In this document: positions 38,223 to 51,500 of the stretch, piece by piece
How the letters are laid out: each line of letters starts with the position of its first letter
Numbering within the stretch: the stretch's first letter is position 1
Origin: Campylorhamphus procurvoides
Lineage: Eukaryota; Chordata; Aves; Passeriformes; Dendrocolaptidae
Assembly (NCBI GenBank): GCA_013396655.1
Contig: WBMV01000267.1
Span: 2,484,078 to 2,548,077, forward strand
Direction: 5' to 3'
DNA: 64,000 nucleotides
Notes under the pieces: generated by a model
The model's input: the letters and a program-made list of their open reading frames with translations, nothing else
The model's database searches: none
What the model was told of the DNA's origin: nothing
Translations under genes and position numbers: made by a program

Positions 38223-41200
38223 CAGCCGTATGGCACAAACACACGTGATCCTTTAAAACCTTTCAAGTTAAAAATATGCCACAAGAAGCATCTTGTTATT
38301 TTGACCTGTTTACAATAAACCACAAAGTAATAAAATATTTTAAAAATAAAGTAATGAAGCTTAGAAAAACACTGTTTTTCCAGTAAGCCAAAATAATACT
38401 TCTGAGAGGAAACACAACACATAGGAGTGAAAACAGACTGCTGCATTTTGAGAAAAAGTGATCACAGGTATTGACACATCATTCAATGTAAAGGTTCTCT
38501 TAAATTTTTTAGGATGCACTGTGTTCTTAAGTCTAAATTTTTCATTTACTTTGCAACTGATTCCTACAGTACCTTAATTCTTACACCTTTTAAGTTTTTT
38601 CTTATAATTATATGAGCAAAATTAGGCTTCTTTATATCAGTTCCTGACTTGCTGCTGGTACCTTCCCAGGGTGTCAAATAGAGTTTAGGTATTTACTGTG
38701 CATTTCAAATGCTTTCAACTTTGAGTATAACATTCAAACCCACTGATGGGACATTTTGGAAAACTCATCTGAAATAAGAATCTGAAGATAGTCTCTCAAA
38801 CAGGTCACCATGGAGTCTCAGGCAGAACTCTGACAGTGGGAGAACTAATGCTGACTGATGGCACAAAGACCATTTTGAAAGAGAAAGACAAAAAGCAGGT
38901 GGGACAATTCATGGGACAAGCTAGGTTATTTTTCAGGGCTGCCTATTAACATTCCACTCAGCACCCTAAGCTGGTCTCATTACATCACCTTTAAAAAAGT
39001 AATAATTACACCATTAATAAACCTGCCAGATGATAGATTGAAAAATGTATCTTTCTATCAATATATAAAAGGTATTAACAGCAAACAGCAGAAACAGAAG
39101 AAATGGTATTGTTTAGCCATTATGGACTTACTTGATGAGCAGATAGTTCTGTATAACTCTCAGCCCTTCCCATGGCTTATTAGAACCTTGTAAATGCCCT
39201 GTTTGCCAACCAGTAATAGACTGTATAAGGCTAAATCAAACAAGTGAACTTCAGACTTTCTTTTCTGGCTATCAATAACTTCTCTTGACTTTGCTTCTGC
39301 CAGACTAATTCAGCTATTCGATTCCTGGGCTTCATGACCAGAGAACTGCATTTACATCTTCTAAATGTACAATTTTAACTTCACTGAGTGCACTTCTCTA
39401 ATTATTCTGCTATGTAGCAATATGATACCATAACTCCCTCAAGGAAAAACTAATGAAGCCACATCTGCTTCATTTTAAAGAGAACTTGAACAGAACACTA
39501 AAATGCATCAAGTATCCTATTTATCTTAGGTGTCAAGATACTGAAGGATGAACTGCATTCTGAATTAAATATTTATCTGATGGTCTAGTAATTTTATTTA
39601 GTGTTGAACCCGCTCATCAACTTTAACTTTTAATTTTTCCCATGTTAAAGTAGAAGACCTGATACATCTCTGTTTACAGCTTAATGCATCTACTTGCCCA
39701 TGCAGAAAAAGAGCTCCATAGCCAGATTTTATCAATTTGCTCCCAAGAGCTAGTCTGTAATTAATAATACCCTCCACTGACAAGTCAGTACAGAAATACT
39801 CCATTCTGCAACTCTCCCTCTGTAAACATAGGTTACGAAGATGCAATATTCCAAAGAAATTCCAAATCCTCACACATAGTCTCTCCAATAGTCTATCCAT
39901 TCAGCTGAGCACAAGAATAGTTTGGTAGTCACCAAGTGACAGCTGCTCATTACATAAACCCTTTCCAAAAGGAGGTAGCAGATACCTCTAGCATCAAAGT
40001 TGCTCTCAAGAAACCAAAACCAACCAAACAAAAAAGCTTCGCTTGGTTTGATTTTTTTTTTCCAGAGAGATCATGAACTTAGTTTACAAGTCTGTCTTCC
40101 ACCTTCATCACCACGAGCCTGATCAGAACTAGCGCTGGAGAGCATGGAACACACATACTGGTTGCTATCATATGCATCCTACCCAGCTACACTAAACCAT
40201 AAAGATGTCTATGCCTACTTTATCTCGCAGCTCTCTCCATAAATCCCTCCCTCTCAGCAGCAGACTAGGTCCTCTTACTTCTTAAAACAGGTCTGGCCCC
40301 GCATTCATTCTCTGTGTGCAATGGCTTTTTGAGTCCAGCAGTACCAGGGAGGGATTTACCAGAGAGTTGCAAGATAATGCATGCATAAGCATCTTTAAGG
40401 GGTTGCTGTAGCTGGGTGGGATGCATGTGACAGAAACCAGATTGTGCAGCCTTTTGCAATGTGTGCAGTTTGTTTTGCCAGAGGAGTCATTGCTTGGTTA
40501 GCTTAAAACCAAATCAAACAAAAAAAATATATAGCAAAGTCCTCACAGGATACTTAGGCATTACTAGGCAGAAAGCAAAAGAGAGGAACACAAGATACTG
40601 CTTAGTAAAGTTTTCATTTTGCATTCCTTTCAATTCTACTACTTTTGTGCAAGTCAGTTTAGACAAGAAGGTTATATTTTAGGTTTATACTGTGGTCCCC
40701 TTGCTTTCAAAACTTATGAAGCCTGAGACATGATTTTCNGGTTTTTTTGTTTTAATCCTAATGCTCTCCCTCTGGGCAGAAAGGGTACTTCCAAATGAGT
40801 ATTAATCTGGTTGCCAGCGTATGCACTCATTGGTGCACACTCAAATTGCTAAAAAAATTTTGCAGAGGCATGTCTTGGCTGGAGGATGTAAGTATATGAT
40901 AGCCTGATGCATACATTCAGTCTTACTTGGCTAACCACAGGTTATTCAAAACCATTTTGTTATTCAGATTCAGTTACTATCTCAAAGGACCTGTTGAGTA
41001 GAAGGTATTCTAACCTCGTAGTCAGTACTGAAGCCTGTTTTAATGCTTCCTTCATGATAGGAGAAATGCAGACTCAACCATCTGTAGCATTCAAATTCAG
41101 AGTTTTGCATATATTTTAGAGAGTTGCCTTATTGTGACTGTTCTCATAAGTTAATACCAAAAAATTAAACACAAAACTTGGAAGACTTTGTGCACCGAGA

Positions 41201-41993
41201 TCAGAATTAATGAAAATTTTACTATCTGTAAGAGATTCAAACTTAAAATGAATCACACTCTCTATTGCTAATATTCAGGTTAAACCACCACATTTACATT
41301 CACTATTTTGCAATCAGTCGGCATATAGTTAATTCCCAGGATTTTTAACTACAGTGGATTTGGAAGAGAATTCTTTAATAAAAGCTACCACCTATCTGCT
41401 ACACAAACCAACCAACTTCAGGCAGGGTTCATTACAATGGACATTAAAGATGATGAAAAGGGGGAGGCTTCTATTTTTTTTTATAATGTGCCTTTTTATC
41501 TCTTGTTTTCTTCCACATAATTGTGAAATCCTAAAGATGGCAAACTGTAAGATGATGGGACATCATTCTAAATGAACACTGTCAGGATGCTTTTTCTTTG
41601 TTAAATTCCACTTAGCTAATGACAACCTATCCTCCACAATTTCTTCCTTGAGCCATTACCATAATAAAACTTGGTGACACTTGGTGCCAAGGAAACCCAT
41701 CTGCTAACACATGGACAGCAAGTATCTTTGACAGCCTAATTTTCATCAAGGACAGGAGAAGAAATGATCTTTTGCTAACACCACATCTATCACAAATGAG
41801 ATCAGCCTGTGCTTTTCATTATTAGACATGGATTACATTTGGAAAGGAAAACGTACTGCTGCATTAATACATCTCATTGTGCGTCAACACCATTTGCAAT
41901 TGTACAAGTTGAAGGCAGAAAGAAGTAGCTGACGGAAAGGGATTTCTTCAGGGAAATCAGAAAATGAGTGAAGGATGACTCACTGATCAACTC

Positions 41994-42055
41994 AGATTTG
42001 TAACTTTTTCTTTACGCATAAATTAGATTTGTAACTTTCTTGTTATGTGTAAATT
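41994..42055. repeat. 31-bp tandem duplication, two copies
   Basis: Copy 1 at 41994-42024 and copy 2 at 42025-42055 are adjacent without spacer and both 31 bases long. Both start AGATTTGTAACTTT and end in AAATT, with several substitutions in the middle, so the duplication is not recent. Confidence 0.9.
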
Positions 42056-42088
42056 AGAATAGACAATTCAAATTTCATTTGTGTGTTT

Positions 42089-42134
42089 AAAAATCTGGCA
42101 GAGATAAAGATAAAAATCTGGAAGAAATGAAGAT
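42089..42134. repeat. 23-bp tandem duplication, two copies
   Basis: Copy 1 at 42089-42111 and copy 2 at 42112-42134 are adjacent; both begin AAAAATCTGG and end GAAGAT or AAAGAT, with four or so differences. It lies 33 bases after the 31-bp duplication but has an unrelated unit. Confidence 0.88.
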
Positions 42135-42486
42135 ACATACTATAGTCTGTAACAACAGGTTGCCATCCTAGCACTGCCTGCTTACAAACTCCAAAACTAC
42201 TATAAAGGTTACAGGTTGGACAGAAGAGACAAAGCTACACAGCCCAAGAGCTGAATTTGTATATAGAAAGATAAGAGCTATGTAAATTCCATACAGCTCT
42301 AAAGAGAGAACAAAAAACATATTAAGAAGTGAAACAAGGGAAATCTATTGCACGTTGTCATCCCACCACCATAGGAGGCTGGGTACCCCCATCCTGCCTC
42401 ACCCAACTCTGGGGTACCAGCAGTACCAAACTCCCTGTCACATTCACTGTGTATCCCGTCACTCCCACAAGCACATCACATGCATT

Positions 42487-42580
42487 AAGAACAAAAATAT
42501 AACAAAAACCCAAACCAACACCAAAACAAAACAAAAAAAAAGCCTACAAAACACCAACCAAACAAACAGAAAAAGACTAA
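42487..42580. repeat. A/C-rich low-complexity tract
   Basis: Almost pure A and C for about 90 bases (aacaaaaacc, caaaacaaaa, ccaaccaaac types), with no strict repeat unit. On the sense strand of the gene it is T/G-rich. Confidence 0.75.
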
Positions 42581-45500
42581 AGATTTCACAACACCCTCCC
42601 CTCAGCTCCATGTGTAGAGCCCAGAGCATATCTACCAGGAACATGTTAACTGAACACATTTATTCATGTTACCATAGAAATTAGAAAATAATAGTTATGA
42701 TAGGGGAAGCAGGATTTCTTTCACCTCATGCGTTAATGCCATTATTACCATATTTCAATTACAAAAGTATCTGCATCTCCTTTTTAAGTGATCAAGGATT
42801 TAGTATTCTCAAATACTGACCTAAGTCTTGGGTATAATGAAACAATAACAAGTGAAATGAACCATGGTCATACAGAAAGAGGCTAATTCCATGCAAATAT
42901 GTGATTAACAGCTTATTTTATTTGTATCCTGTGGCCTCTGCATAAATTGCTGTTGAACTTCCAGATCATCCCTTAGTAAGTTTAACCTTGCACTTCCAAT
43001 GCACTGTGCCAGGAGTCCGTACACAGCAGGCAAAAATATTGTGCTGCTTTATAGATCAGCTCTTCATGGACAACAGTGGCAATAAAAGCCCACTAACAGA
43101 ACTGCTGTGAGGATAAATCCATTTTAAAAAGCCCAAACACTTTAGATCCCATTTAAAGGGACCTCAAGACAACACAAATTCTTATTACTCAATTTAGTTC
43201 AACTTGAGGATCATCAGTCATGCTTATTCACAAGCAAAAAGCTAAATAAAGGACAGCTGAGATCTCTTCTGTCTTCTCCGATGACTTCACTGGACACTAA
43301 GGAACACACAGCACATTTATAGAAAATCCCTATACCTTTTATCAGGAAAAAAAAATAAAGGAGAAAGAGACAACTACAGAAAATAAGATGTATTCAAGTA
43401 ACATGCTGAGGGAAGAAAAACAGAACCAAGCTGTAACTTCTCATGAAAGTATTTTCTGTTCCCTTGGAGCCTCTGCACTTACATTAGCTTAAAGAGTCTG
43501 GTCCTTTCAATCTTGACAAGAGCCTTGTTTTAGTCGCTGACACACCACAAAACACCCCCAGAATGAAACAGATGTATCAGGATGGTACATGTCATTAAAG
43601 TAAAATAAAGGATGAGAAATGGAGCAGGACAATATTTCTAGCCAATATTGGTACTAAACTGTTCAAGTGAAATTTTCCATTCTTGAAGCCACCAACTGTT
43701 TTGAATTCCTCCTTATACATCTTATCTCTTCTCTCACACAGCAATTTCTCAAGATTAGGAAAATACAAAAGATTAAGAAAAAAATCTATTATCAAGCACA
43801 CTTGTGTGCAACTTAGTGTCCTAAGTTTTTGATTTAAAAATTAAAAAAAAAAAAAACATTTTGTCCTATTTGCAATTTCCTTTACTCCAGTAATAACCAG
43901 TATTTTTACTACTGGTGTGAAATGATCCTTATGCCAGTACAGTGTAGAACAGCAGACTTCAGGTTGTAACTACATGAAACATTGACAGTTTTTATGACTG
44001 ACATTGCCATCAGTATTGATTTATATTCCAGATTTCTCCTGGTAGTTATGGACAAGCAAATTATTTTACTTTTTCAAGTATGTACATGAATATGGAATTA
44101 TGTGAACTAGGCATAGTGAATCTATGACAATCACTTCCAGGTTTAAAACATGAATATTCAAAGTTGTATCTCACAGACACATCACCAAGTGGAGCAACAT
44201 GCTCTTCACTGAAGAGTTAAATATTGTCCTGTTTCATATTATTACCAGAGTTTATTAGAATTCGTATTTATTTTTTTCTAAGTATGTTTTTAAACTGGCA
44301 AATGCCGACACTGATTTTTTTGTGCATGTTCTCACTGAATAGCATGTCAAATATGCCATTTAAGCTTTTAAATTTTTAGCTTTACAGTTTAAATGATTGG
44401 CCTTCAAAAGCCTCCATGTGGATTTATAAGTGCTGTCTGAAGAATTCACTTGAGCAGCTTTAAAACACTCAGAAGGAGACAGCACAACATCTGTCCCTGA
44501 CAAGCCGCTGAAAACCAGGCAGCAAGCCAAGCACTCCCCAAAGTTCCAGCCCAGCAAAATCAGGCAGTCTCGAACAGCTGTAAAGCAACAACTGCTTTGA
44601 ACATGAAATCAAAGAAATCAAAGCTTGTGATAAGCAAAAAGTGGTTGCTCCTTGAAGTTTACCAAAGGAAAGAGAGGCACAACTTAGCTGGCCCACATCA
44701 ACATATTACAGCTTATTACTATTTCACTGATGAAGTTGCCTTTTAAAATTACTTCAGATTTAAAATATGGGGAGGGCTTCATTGCTTTGCAAAACTAAAC
44801 TGATCCTTCTCTGAGGACTTCGCTGTGCAAATTCACAGGAAAGAATGCAGAGAGCAAAAGGGTAAAAGAAAAAAAAGGACAACACAAATTAGACTTTGGA
44901 TGGTTTTGTTCTTTAGGTTCATATCCTGAGCCTTTGCAGAGATTTCAACTGTCTTTTCAGGGTTTGTTTCGGTCTTAAGGAAACAAGAATACAAATTATA
45001 TTATAACAATGAAAACTGCAGAAGAAATAGAGTGAAAAAGGATTATAAGGTCAAATGGAAATAAGCAGAGGTCTGAGGAGGTAAAAGAAAGAAAGACTGG
45101 GAATTCTGAAAGGATGTTTAACTCCTGGTGAAAGCTGAAAGATAAAAATGAGCAAACAGGAAAACCAGTCTGTTTTTATTACTTAAAAGAATGCCAGAGT
45201 GTTTAAGGAAGAGAATAAAAGTATCAACTTTTTCAAGATCAAGAAGGAAACTCAAAAGGCTTTTTCTAGCAGTAGGTACAAGTAACATGGGTTTGAAAAA
45301 GTTGCATTAAAAATAAAATCTAAAAACATGAATTCTTGAGGCTACAAAATAAATCTTGAGCAAAATTCTGCCTAAACACGTGCAGTCGCATGTTTTGAGA
45401 ACTTCAAAAGTGTTCATCTATCACGCTTTTTCTTCTCTATAATGGATTTAACTACATTTTTCCTTTTTCTGCCTTCTTCCAGAATGCTGCCAAATCACGC

Positions 45501-48500
45501 AAGATTGAAGTCAAGACAAAACTATAAATCACAGAGTCTTCAGCTGCCTTTTGTTTTCATGTGTAGTATCATATGTTAGGCTGCACAACAGTCAAGGGAT
45601 GATACAGGGCAAAGACTCAGAGTCACTGGGCTCCCTGGGAGCTGCCACAGCACAACTGCCCCTACCCTGCAGCCCTTCGTGTCAGATCCTGGTTGGCCAC
45701 ACACAGGGTGTGGGACAGGAACAGGTGTCACAGCCCAGCCAAACAGGAGTGCAGTGCTGAAGCCATCTGTGTGAACATGACACTCAAAATGCATGACACA
45801 GGGGGGTCTGCAAAATCCACAACCCTGACTCTGTGGAAGCAGCTCAGTGCCAGGAGACCCGGGAAGAGCTGATGAAGGACCTGCAGGAGACTCCTGCAAG
45901 GTTGGGTAAAGCAACAATAATTACAAGACCCATGGAATAAAGTACTTTTCAGATACACATCCTGACTTCCTATTTCCTTCCTGGTGCTTTCCAAGCACTG
46001 CCAGAGCCCTGTGCCATTCCTGCAGGAGGCTGCTGCTCTTGCACCGCGCTGCAGCAATAGGGTGAACTGAGGTGTTTAAACTGGAGCTTCCAAAATACAA
46101 ATGCCTAGTGACAGGCAACATGCTCAGAAGGAACCTGCATGCAGTAATTAACTTCCCTGTCAGTTGAAAACAAGTCAAGCATCAACTTTCAAAAACTGCA
46201 CGAGTCCCTCAACTTCTGTTGCTCTTTTTTGTTCTTGTTACTTTTATTTTTTTAAGATTATGAGATATTTACGAGGACACTCCATTGTTGTTCTGAATAG
46301 CCTTCCTTGGTTTTTGGCCATCAAAGGGACGTACACAAAACTTCATACATACTCTTGTCTTGGTGTTCGAATAAAGGAAAACGAGCTAAATTTTACTTAA
46401 GCATTTAAAATATAAAAGGAAAGGCTTATCCAATCTTACTGACAGCTTGAAGAAAAGTAGAATTGCTAGATTATCAGAGGGACACAGAAGTGATTTCACA
46501 CTAAATATACGAATCATCTAATTTAACTTGTAGCTGCCATGCGTTGATGTCCTAGAGAATACTCTTCTGAATATCATTCACCCTCAAGTCAATTTTTTTC
46601 TGTTAGAGAGCCATGGGAAACAATACTGCCTTCCAGTGCCAGAGTGAAAATAAAAATAGCCTTCATAGCTTTCCCTCTAATATAGCAGATATTGACAAAC
46701 TAATTTTTTCCATTATTCTTCACAGGTTTGCACTGAATCTATTTTTTGTGTTCTGCTGACCTAAGAACCAGGCCTGTACTAATGCTGAGAAACAACTGTA
46801 GTCACAATGGGCAGCATTCAGTGCTGCTCAGACAAAACACAAGTCGTAATCGTCTTAAACATCTAATGAAAAGAAACCAGAATTCACATCACAAACTTCT
46901 TTGGCAAAATAAGATTTAAATAGCACATTTTCCCCTAATGGCAGCTACATGCAATGTGATACTCCAATATTACCTACAATGTTGAAGTTTTGATTTTCTT
47001 TCACTTATATCTAAAATTACAACAAGTATGTATTTATAAGTTCCTTTAGAGGGTGACAATTAGATTATTCCAACACCATTCCAAAGCAACATAACTGAAA
47101 TATTAAACTCCACAAAACCAGTAACTATCCCAAATAATAACTCATCCAAGATTAGAAAAGGGGACTCATTTCCTCCAACACATCGTTGCTGGTTTTAGAA
47201 ATTCTGTATTAGGTTTACAGGGACTGGTGGCAGGAATGACTGAGAAAACAAACCACCAAAAAATATTTGGAAGATGTTTCTCAGTTAAAATAATACAGGT
47301 GTGCTGCACAGAAAAGCAGGGATAAGGACAGTCAGAATCAATGGTCTGCATTGTACACGAATTGCTCACGATCAGCTGCTGTGCTTTGCTGCCTTTAGAT
47401 TCAGAACGCATCAGTAAAATCCTGATGGGAACTTGCTGCTTGCGTATTTCTCCATCACAAGACCTAAACTCCTATACATGAAACATGATGATTAACTATC
47501 ACCATCTATCATCATGTTGCAGCCTCCGAAACTTGGTACAAATCCACATATAGGTAATACTGCAAAACAGTCTGTTTGGTTCTTTGGAAGTGGCATGAAA
47601 CAAAACCACTTGGACCAAGCGTGTGGCTTCTAGGAACTACTGCAATGGTGGTATCTCAATACCAGTATTACCAGTATGATACAAGATGCTACAGTATCTT
47701 ACTGTTTCAAAGAAAAAACAAACAAAAAAACCCCACCACAAACACAAAACTTCGTAAGTATTTGTAGTCAGTCTGGGGCATATGAGAAGGGCTAAACCGA
47801 AGTTCGTACTCAGACACCTGGGTTTCAGAAGGGGTTTGTGTTGATTTGCTTAAGAAAAAGGAAATATGCAAAACAAGCAAGGTCTCTTACTCGAAAGACC
47901 TGCCAGCAACTGCAGCATTCCCTCTGCCCTGAACATCACTCTGGTGATGTTTTATAACTCTGGTTATAAAAACACAGAATAAATTCCCTCTCCCAGCCAA
48001 CAGTACTTGTGCTCATCTCTCACCTCTCCAGGATGTCCTTTTCTCTCCCAACCTACCACATCCACCTCAGGGCTGCTGTACATTGATCTGAACTTTCTGA
48101 GTATTTGCAGAGTGAAAGAGCTTTAGGATTTTCACATATAAATTGGGGAACAAGCTATGCCTAGCATGCTAATTAATCTCAGGAGCAGGTTAGCTACAGC
48201 CAAGGTTTTTATGATTACACTGCAGGAGAAAAAAAACCCAACAAGGAGTTTTTGTCAGAGAGCAGCAGGGAGGAAAGCAAGGAACACAAGCTGAGTATTA
48301 CTGTTTGACTGCAGAGAACTGACCTTTCAATATTAAACAAAACCTCCTACATACGCTGGAGTTAGGCAGGGTAGGTGGGTCAGGCAGGAAAATAAAGAAA
48401 ATGAAGGAAATAACTCCTGTGTCTGTTGCGACAGAGAAGAGGGAGGCAGTGGAAAACAATGCCCAGTAACCAATCCAGGTATTACTTTGAGTGACCACAT

Positions 48501-51500
48501 GAATCTAAATGAAAAACAGGAAAAATATTTGGAGCAGCCAAGGGAAGTATTGGATTAAGAGAGAAAATATGACAGCAGCCTGCTCAAGGTGTTTTACAAG
48601 AACACTGCATCATACTGATCTGAAGTCAAAAGCTTTTGCAAAAAAAGAGACAGATTAGAGGCAAAGTCTACTCAGATCTGAAATGGCACAGCAGAGACAA
48701 CTGAGGAGAAAAGTCAGGATGGATGGTGGGACTACCCAAGGACTGATGAGAAAACATGGTGAGCAAGAGCTAATGTAGAAAAACACTGGGAGGTACTGCA
48801 CACGTGTCCAACCTGAACTGAAATGCTGAAGAACACTTTTTAGTGTAGTGAGTTTGTTCACTCACCTGCTTCCCAGGACACAGGTGTGTCAGCACCGCAT
48901 TGTCCTGCAGAACAGGCCCCCTCCAGCACTTCACCTACAATCAACTATCAAGCAGCTTAACTATCAAGCATCTTTTCAGTGACTTCAACTGTTAAATAAA
49001 CACAAGAGTAAAAAGAAAAAAGCTGTAAGACAAGAGGGTTTTTTTTTAATACAGTGAAATTTCCTCCTTATAGCTCAGAGTAGCATGCCAAATTTATTTT
49101 TAAAATGCCTTCAGGGCTAAACGTCAGAAAAATAGAGCTTTGCAGATAAGAATACCACTAGTGCCTTTAAAGGTGACTACAGCAAGCTATGCACTATCAG
49201 AAGCCACAGACAAAAAAACCAAAATAATTTTATCATTAGAAAAATTGGACTGTTCAAAAAGACTAACACTACCTTACACTATAGAGTACCTACCACAATA
49301 TCTGCTAGAATTAAGGGAACTTCAGGAATATTTCCATTATAAATATTAATGTTTTCAATTTATCACAGCTCTCCAGAGCAAGCTTGCAAATCAGTATTTT
49401 TTCAGACACCATCTCTCACAACAAACAATACTCCCACTCCCCAAAAATAAAAGGTTTAAGCAGAAGTTCAGCCATGTTAAGCAAGTGGGAAAGAAAAAAA
49501 ATAACCTTTTCCCACAAAGAAAAATCTTGAAATGTAATATAAAGTAGTTCTAGTCACTCATAATTCTGAACTGTGAGAGATTAAGTCTGGCATGCTAATA
49601 CCCACCTCTGGGAAAGCCAAAAGACAAGCAAATTGCTCTGAAAACATCTTCAGCTTATTGCTGGCTGTGATGATTTTATGACAACTTACTGGAACTGTGT
49701 GCTTTTAAAAAACACAGCACAGAAGCTGCTGTGAAGCTGTTATTTCACAGTAATATTTACAGTATTTTGTAACTTTCATAGTCACATTGCATCTGCAAGG
49801 GAAAACCTGCCTGACATTTGGACTTTACCAAAACCACTTTTCAAGGTTCAATTCAGGATATCGTTTCTGTTAAAACATTCCATGGTCCTTACAGATGTAT
49901 CTATAGAAATCAAACCCTTTTAATAATAACTAGCACAAGTTATTTTGCCACAATGCAAAAATTCAACAGGTATCACCACTAGAATGAGCTCCCAAATACT
50001 TTAGAGAGCTACCTTTAATTGATAAAGGAATGAAGAAAAGCGGAAGCCTCAACACATCAAGCAATGGTTTTCAGAAGAGATGATTTAGGAAACATCTACT
50101 TTTGGATAGCTAGCTTTTAATATCTTTAAAAGCGCTTTATTACATAGCAAGATGATCATGTTCATCTGGAGAATGTGATCTTTACAAGAAAGTCAGACAG
50201 GTAATATATTAATATACCTGGATTTTCACAATCCTTTGTCATCTCCTTGCCTAGTCACTGGACCAAAAGTTTCTTTTCCAGACACTCTCACAGCTGTTTA
50301 TAAACAAAAGCAAACATAAAAAAAGCATTCAGAAAGCTTCTCACTTCCTGATAAAATGACCACTGCCAGTTTTCAAAAAGACAAGGGGGAAAAAAAGAAT
50401 ACTTTTAAGCCATTCTGTATATTGTCTTGGAATGAGTCAAAATACTATTGTTCTGAATACTTGCAGTGAAACCATAATTCTATTTGTCTTTATTCCTATG
50501 GACATAGTAATGGCAGAGACTTCAAAAAGTACTTTGAGTCTGTCAACTTTTACCAGCTTGATTCCTAAAATGAGGATTAATTTTTGTACTTACCTCTTTT
50601 TCAACATTCAAAACACTGCAGCCATTAAAAAGGTAACCATATAAAAATGGGCTCAGATGTAATGAAAAAGATCATATGGTGCAACATTATTGTAAAGAGA
50701 TTGCTATAATTAATTTCAATGCGTATGTTCCACAAAAAGCCTAATGTTCTTCACAGAATTCAGCATGAGATTTGAACAAGAAATTCCAAGGCAAAGACAT
50801 TTCCTTATCAAAAAGCTTTTTCTTATCAAGAAACACACAACATTTTATCTAGAGAATGTTCTTTCATCAGTCAACCCACAGAGGAGGTGAGATTGCCAGC
50901 CAACACAGAAGAGCAGCTACTAAGACTGGGTTAAGAGATGCAGGTTCCAAACTCATCTCAGCTTTTATCAAGTCCTATACCCTTCATTTCAGTTTTTCAC
51001 TGGAGATGAGGCTCATCTTCACCTGTAGATAACGAAAACCTTTCAGAAGAGACATACTACATAGGTTTTAATCAATAGGATGCAATTTAAAACTTAATTC
51101 CTCTGAAGTACATTAGGAAAGCACAAGAAATGGGATTGAGTCCTTCAAATCTAATTGCATGCATTTGTACTCCAAATTCAAGTCTCAATACACAAAATAG
51201 AATTTTATAAAGAGATTGCAGACTTCTCTTACCTAACTAGCAGAGCCTACTAAATCAGACCACCAACTAAGGAAAGAGAAGAATAAAGAACAACTTCATT
51301 CTTCCTTGAAACTTGCACAAAACCAATAAAGACAGAAGGCAAATATCAACCCTGAAAAAGACTATTTGACTTCAGGTATTGTGTATACCTCTTTATTTAT
51401 ACTGCAGTTTCATCTTCTAAAATAAGGGGGTTTGTATATTCATTTCTCTTGAAAAAGTAAAGATTTCCCTTTAAAAAAATTAAGATTATCAGCTGTTTAT

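Noticed and set aside
42355..42684. 109-codon plus-strand frame rich in Lys, Thr, Asn and Gln
   Set aside because: Composition reflects the A/C-rich low-complexity tract; no real gene signal.
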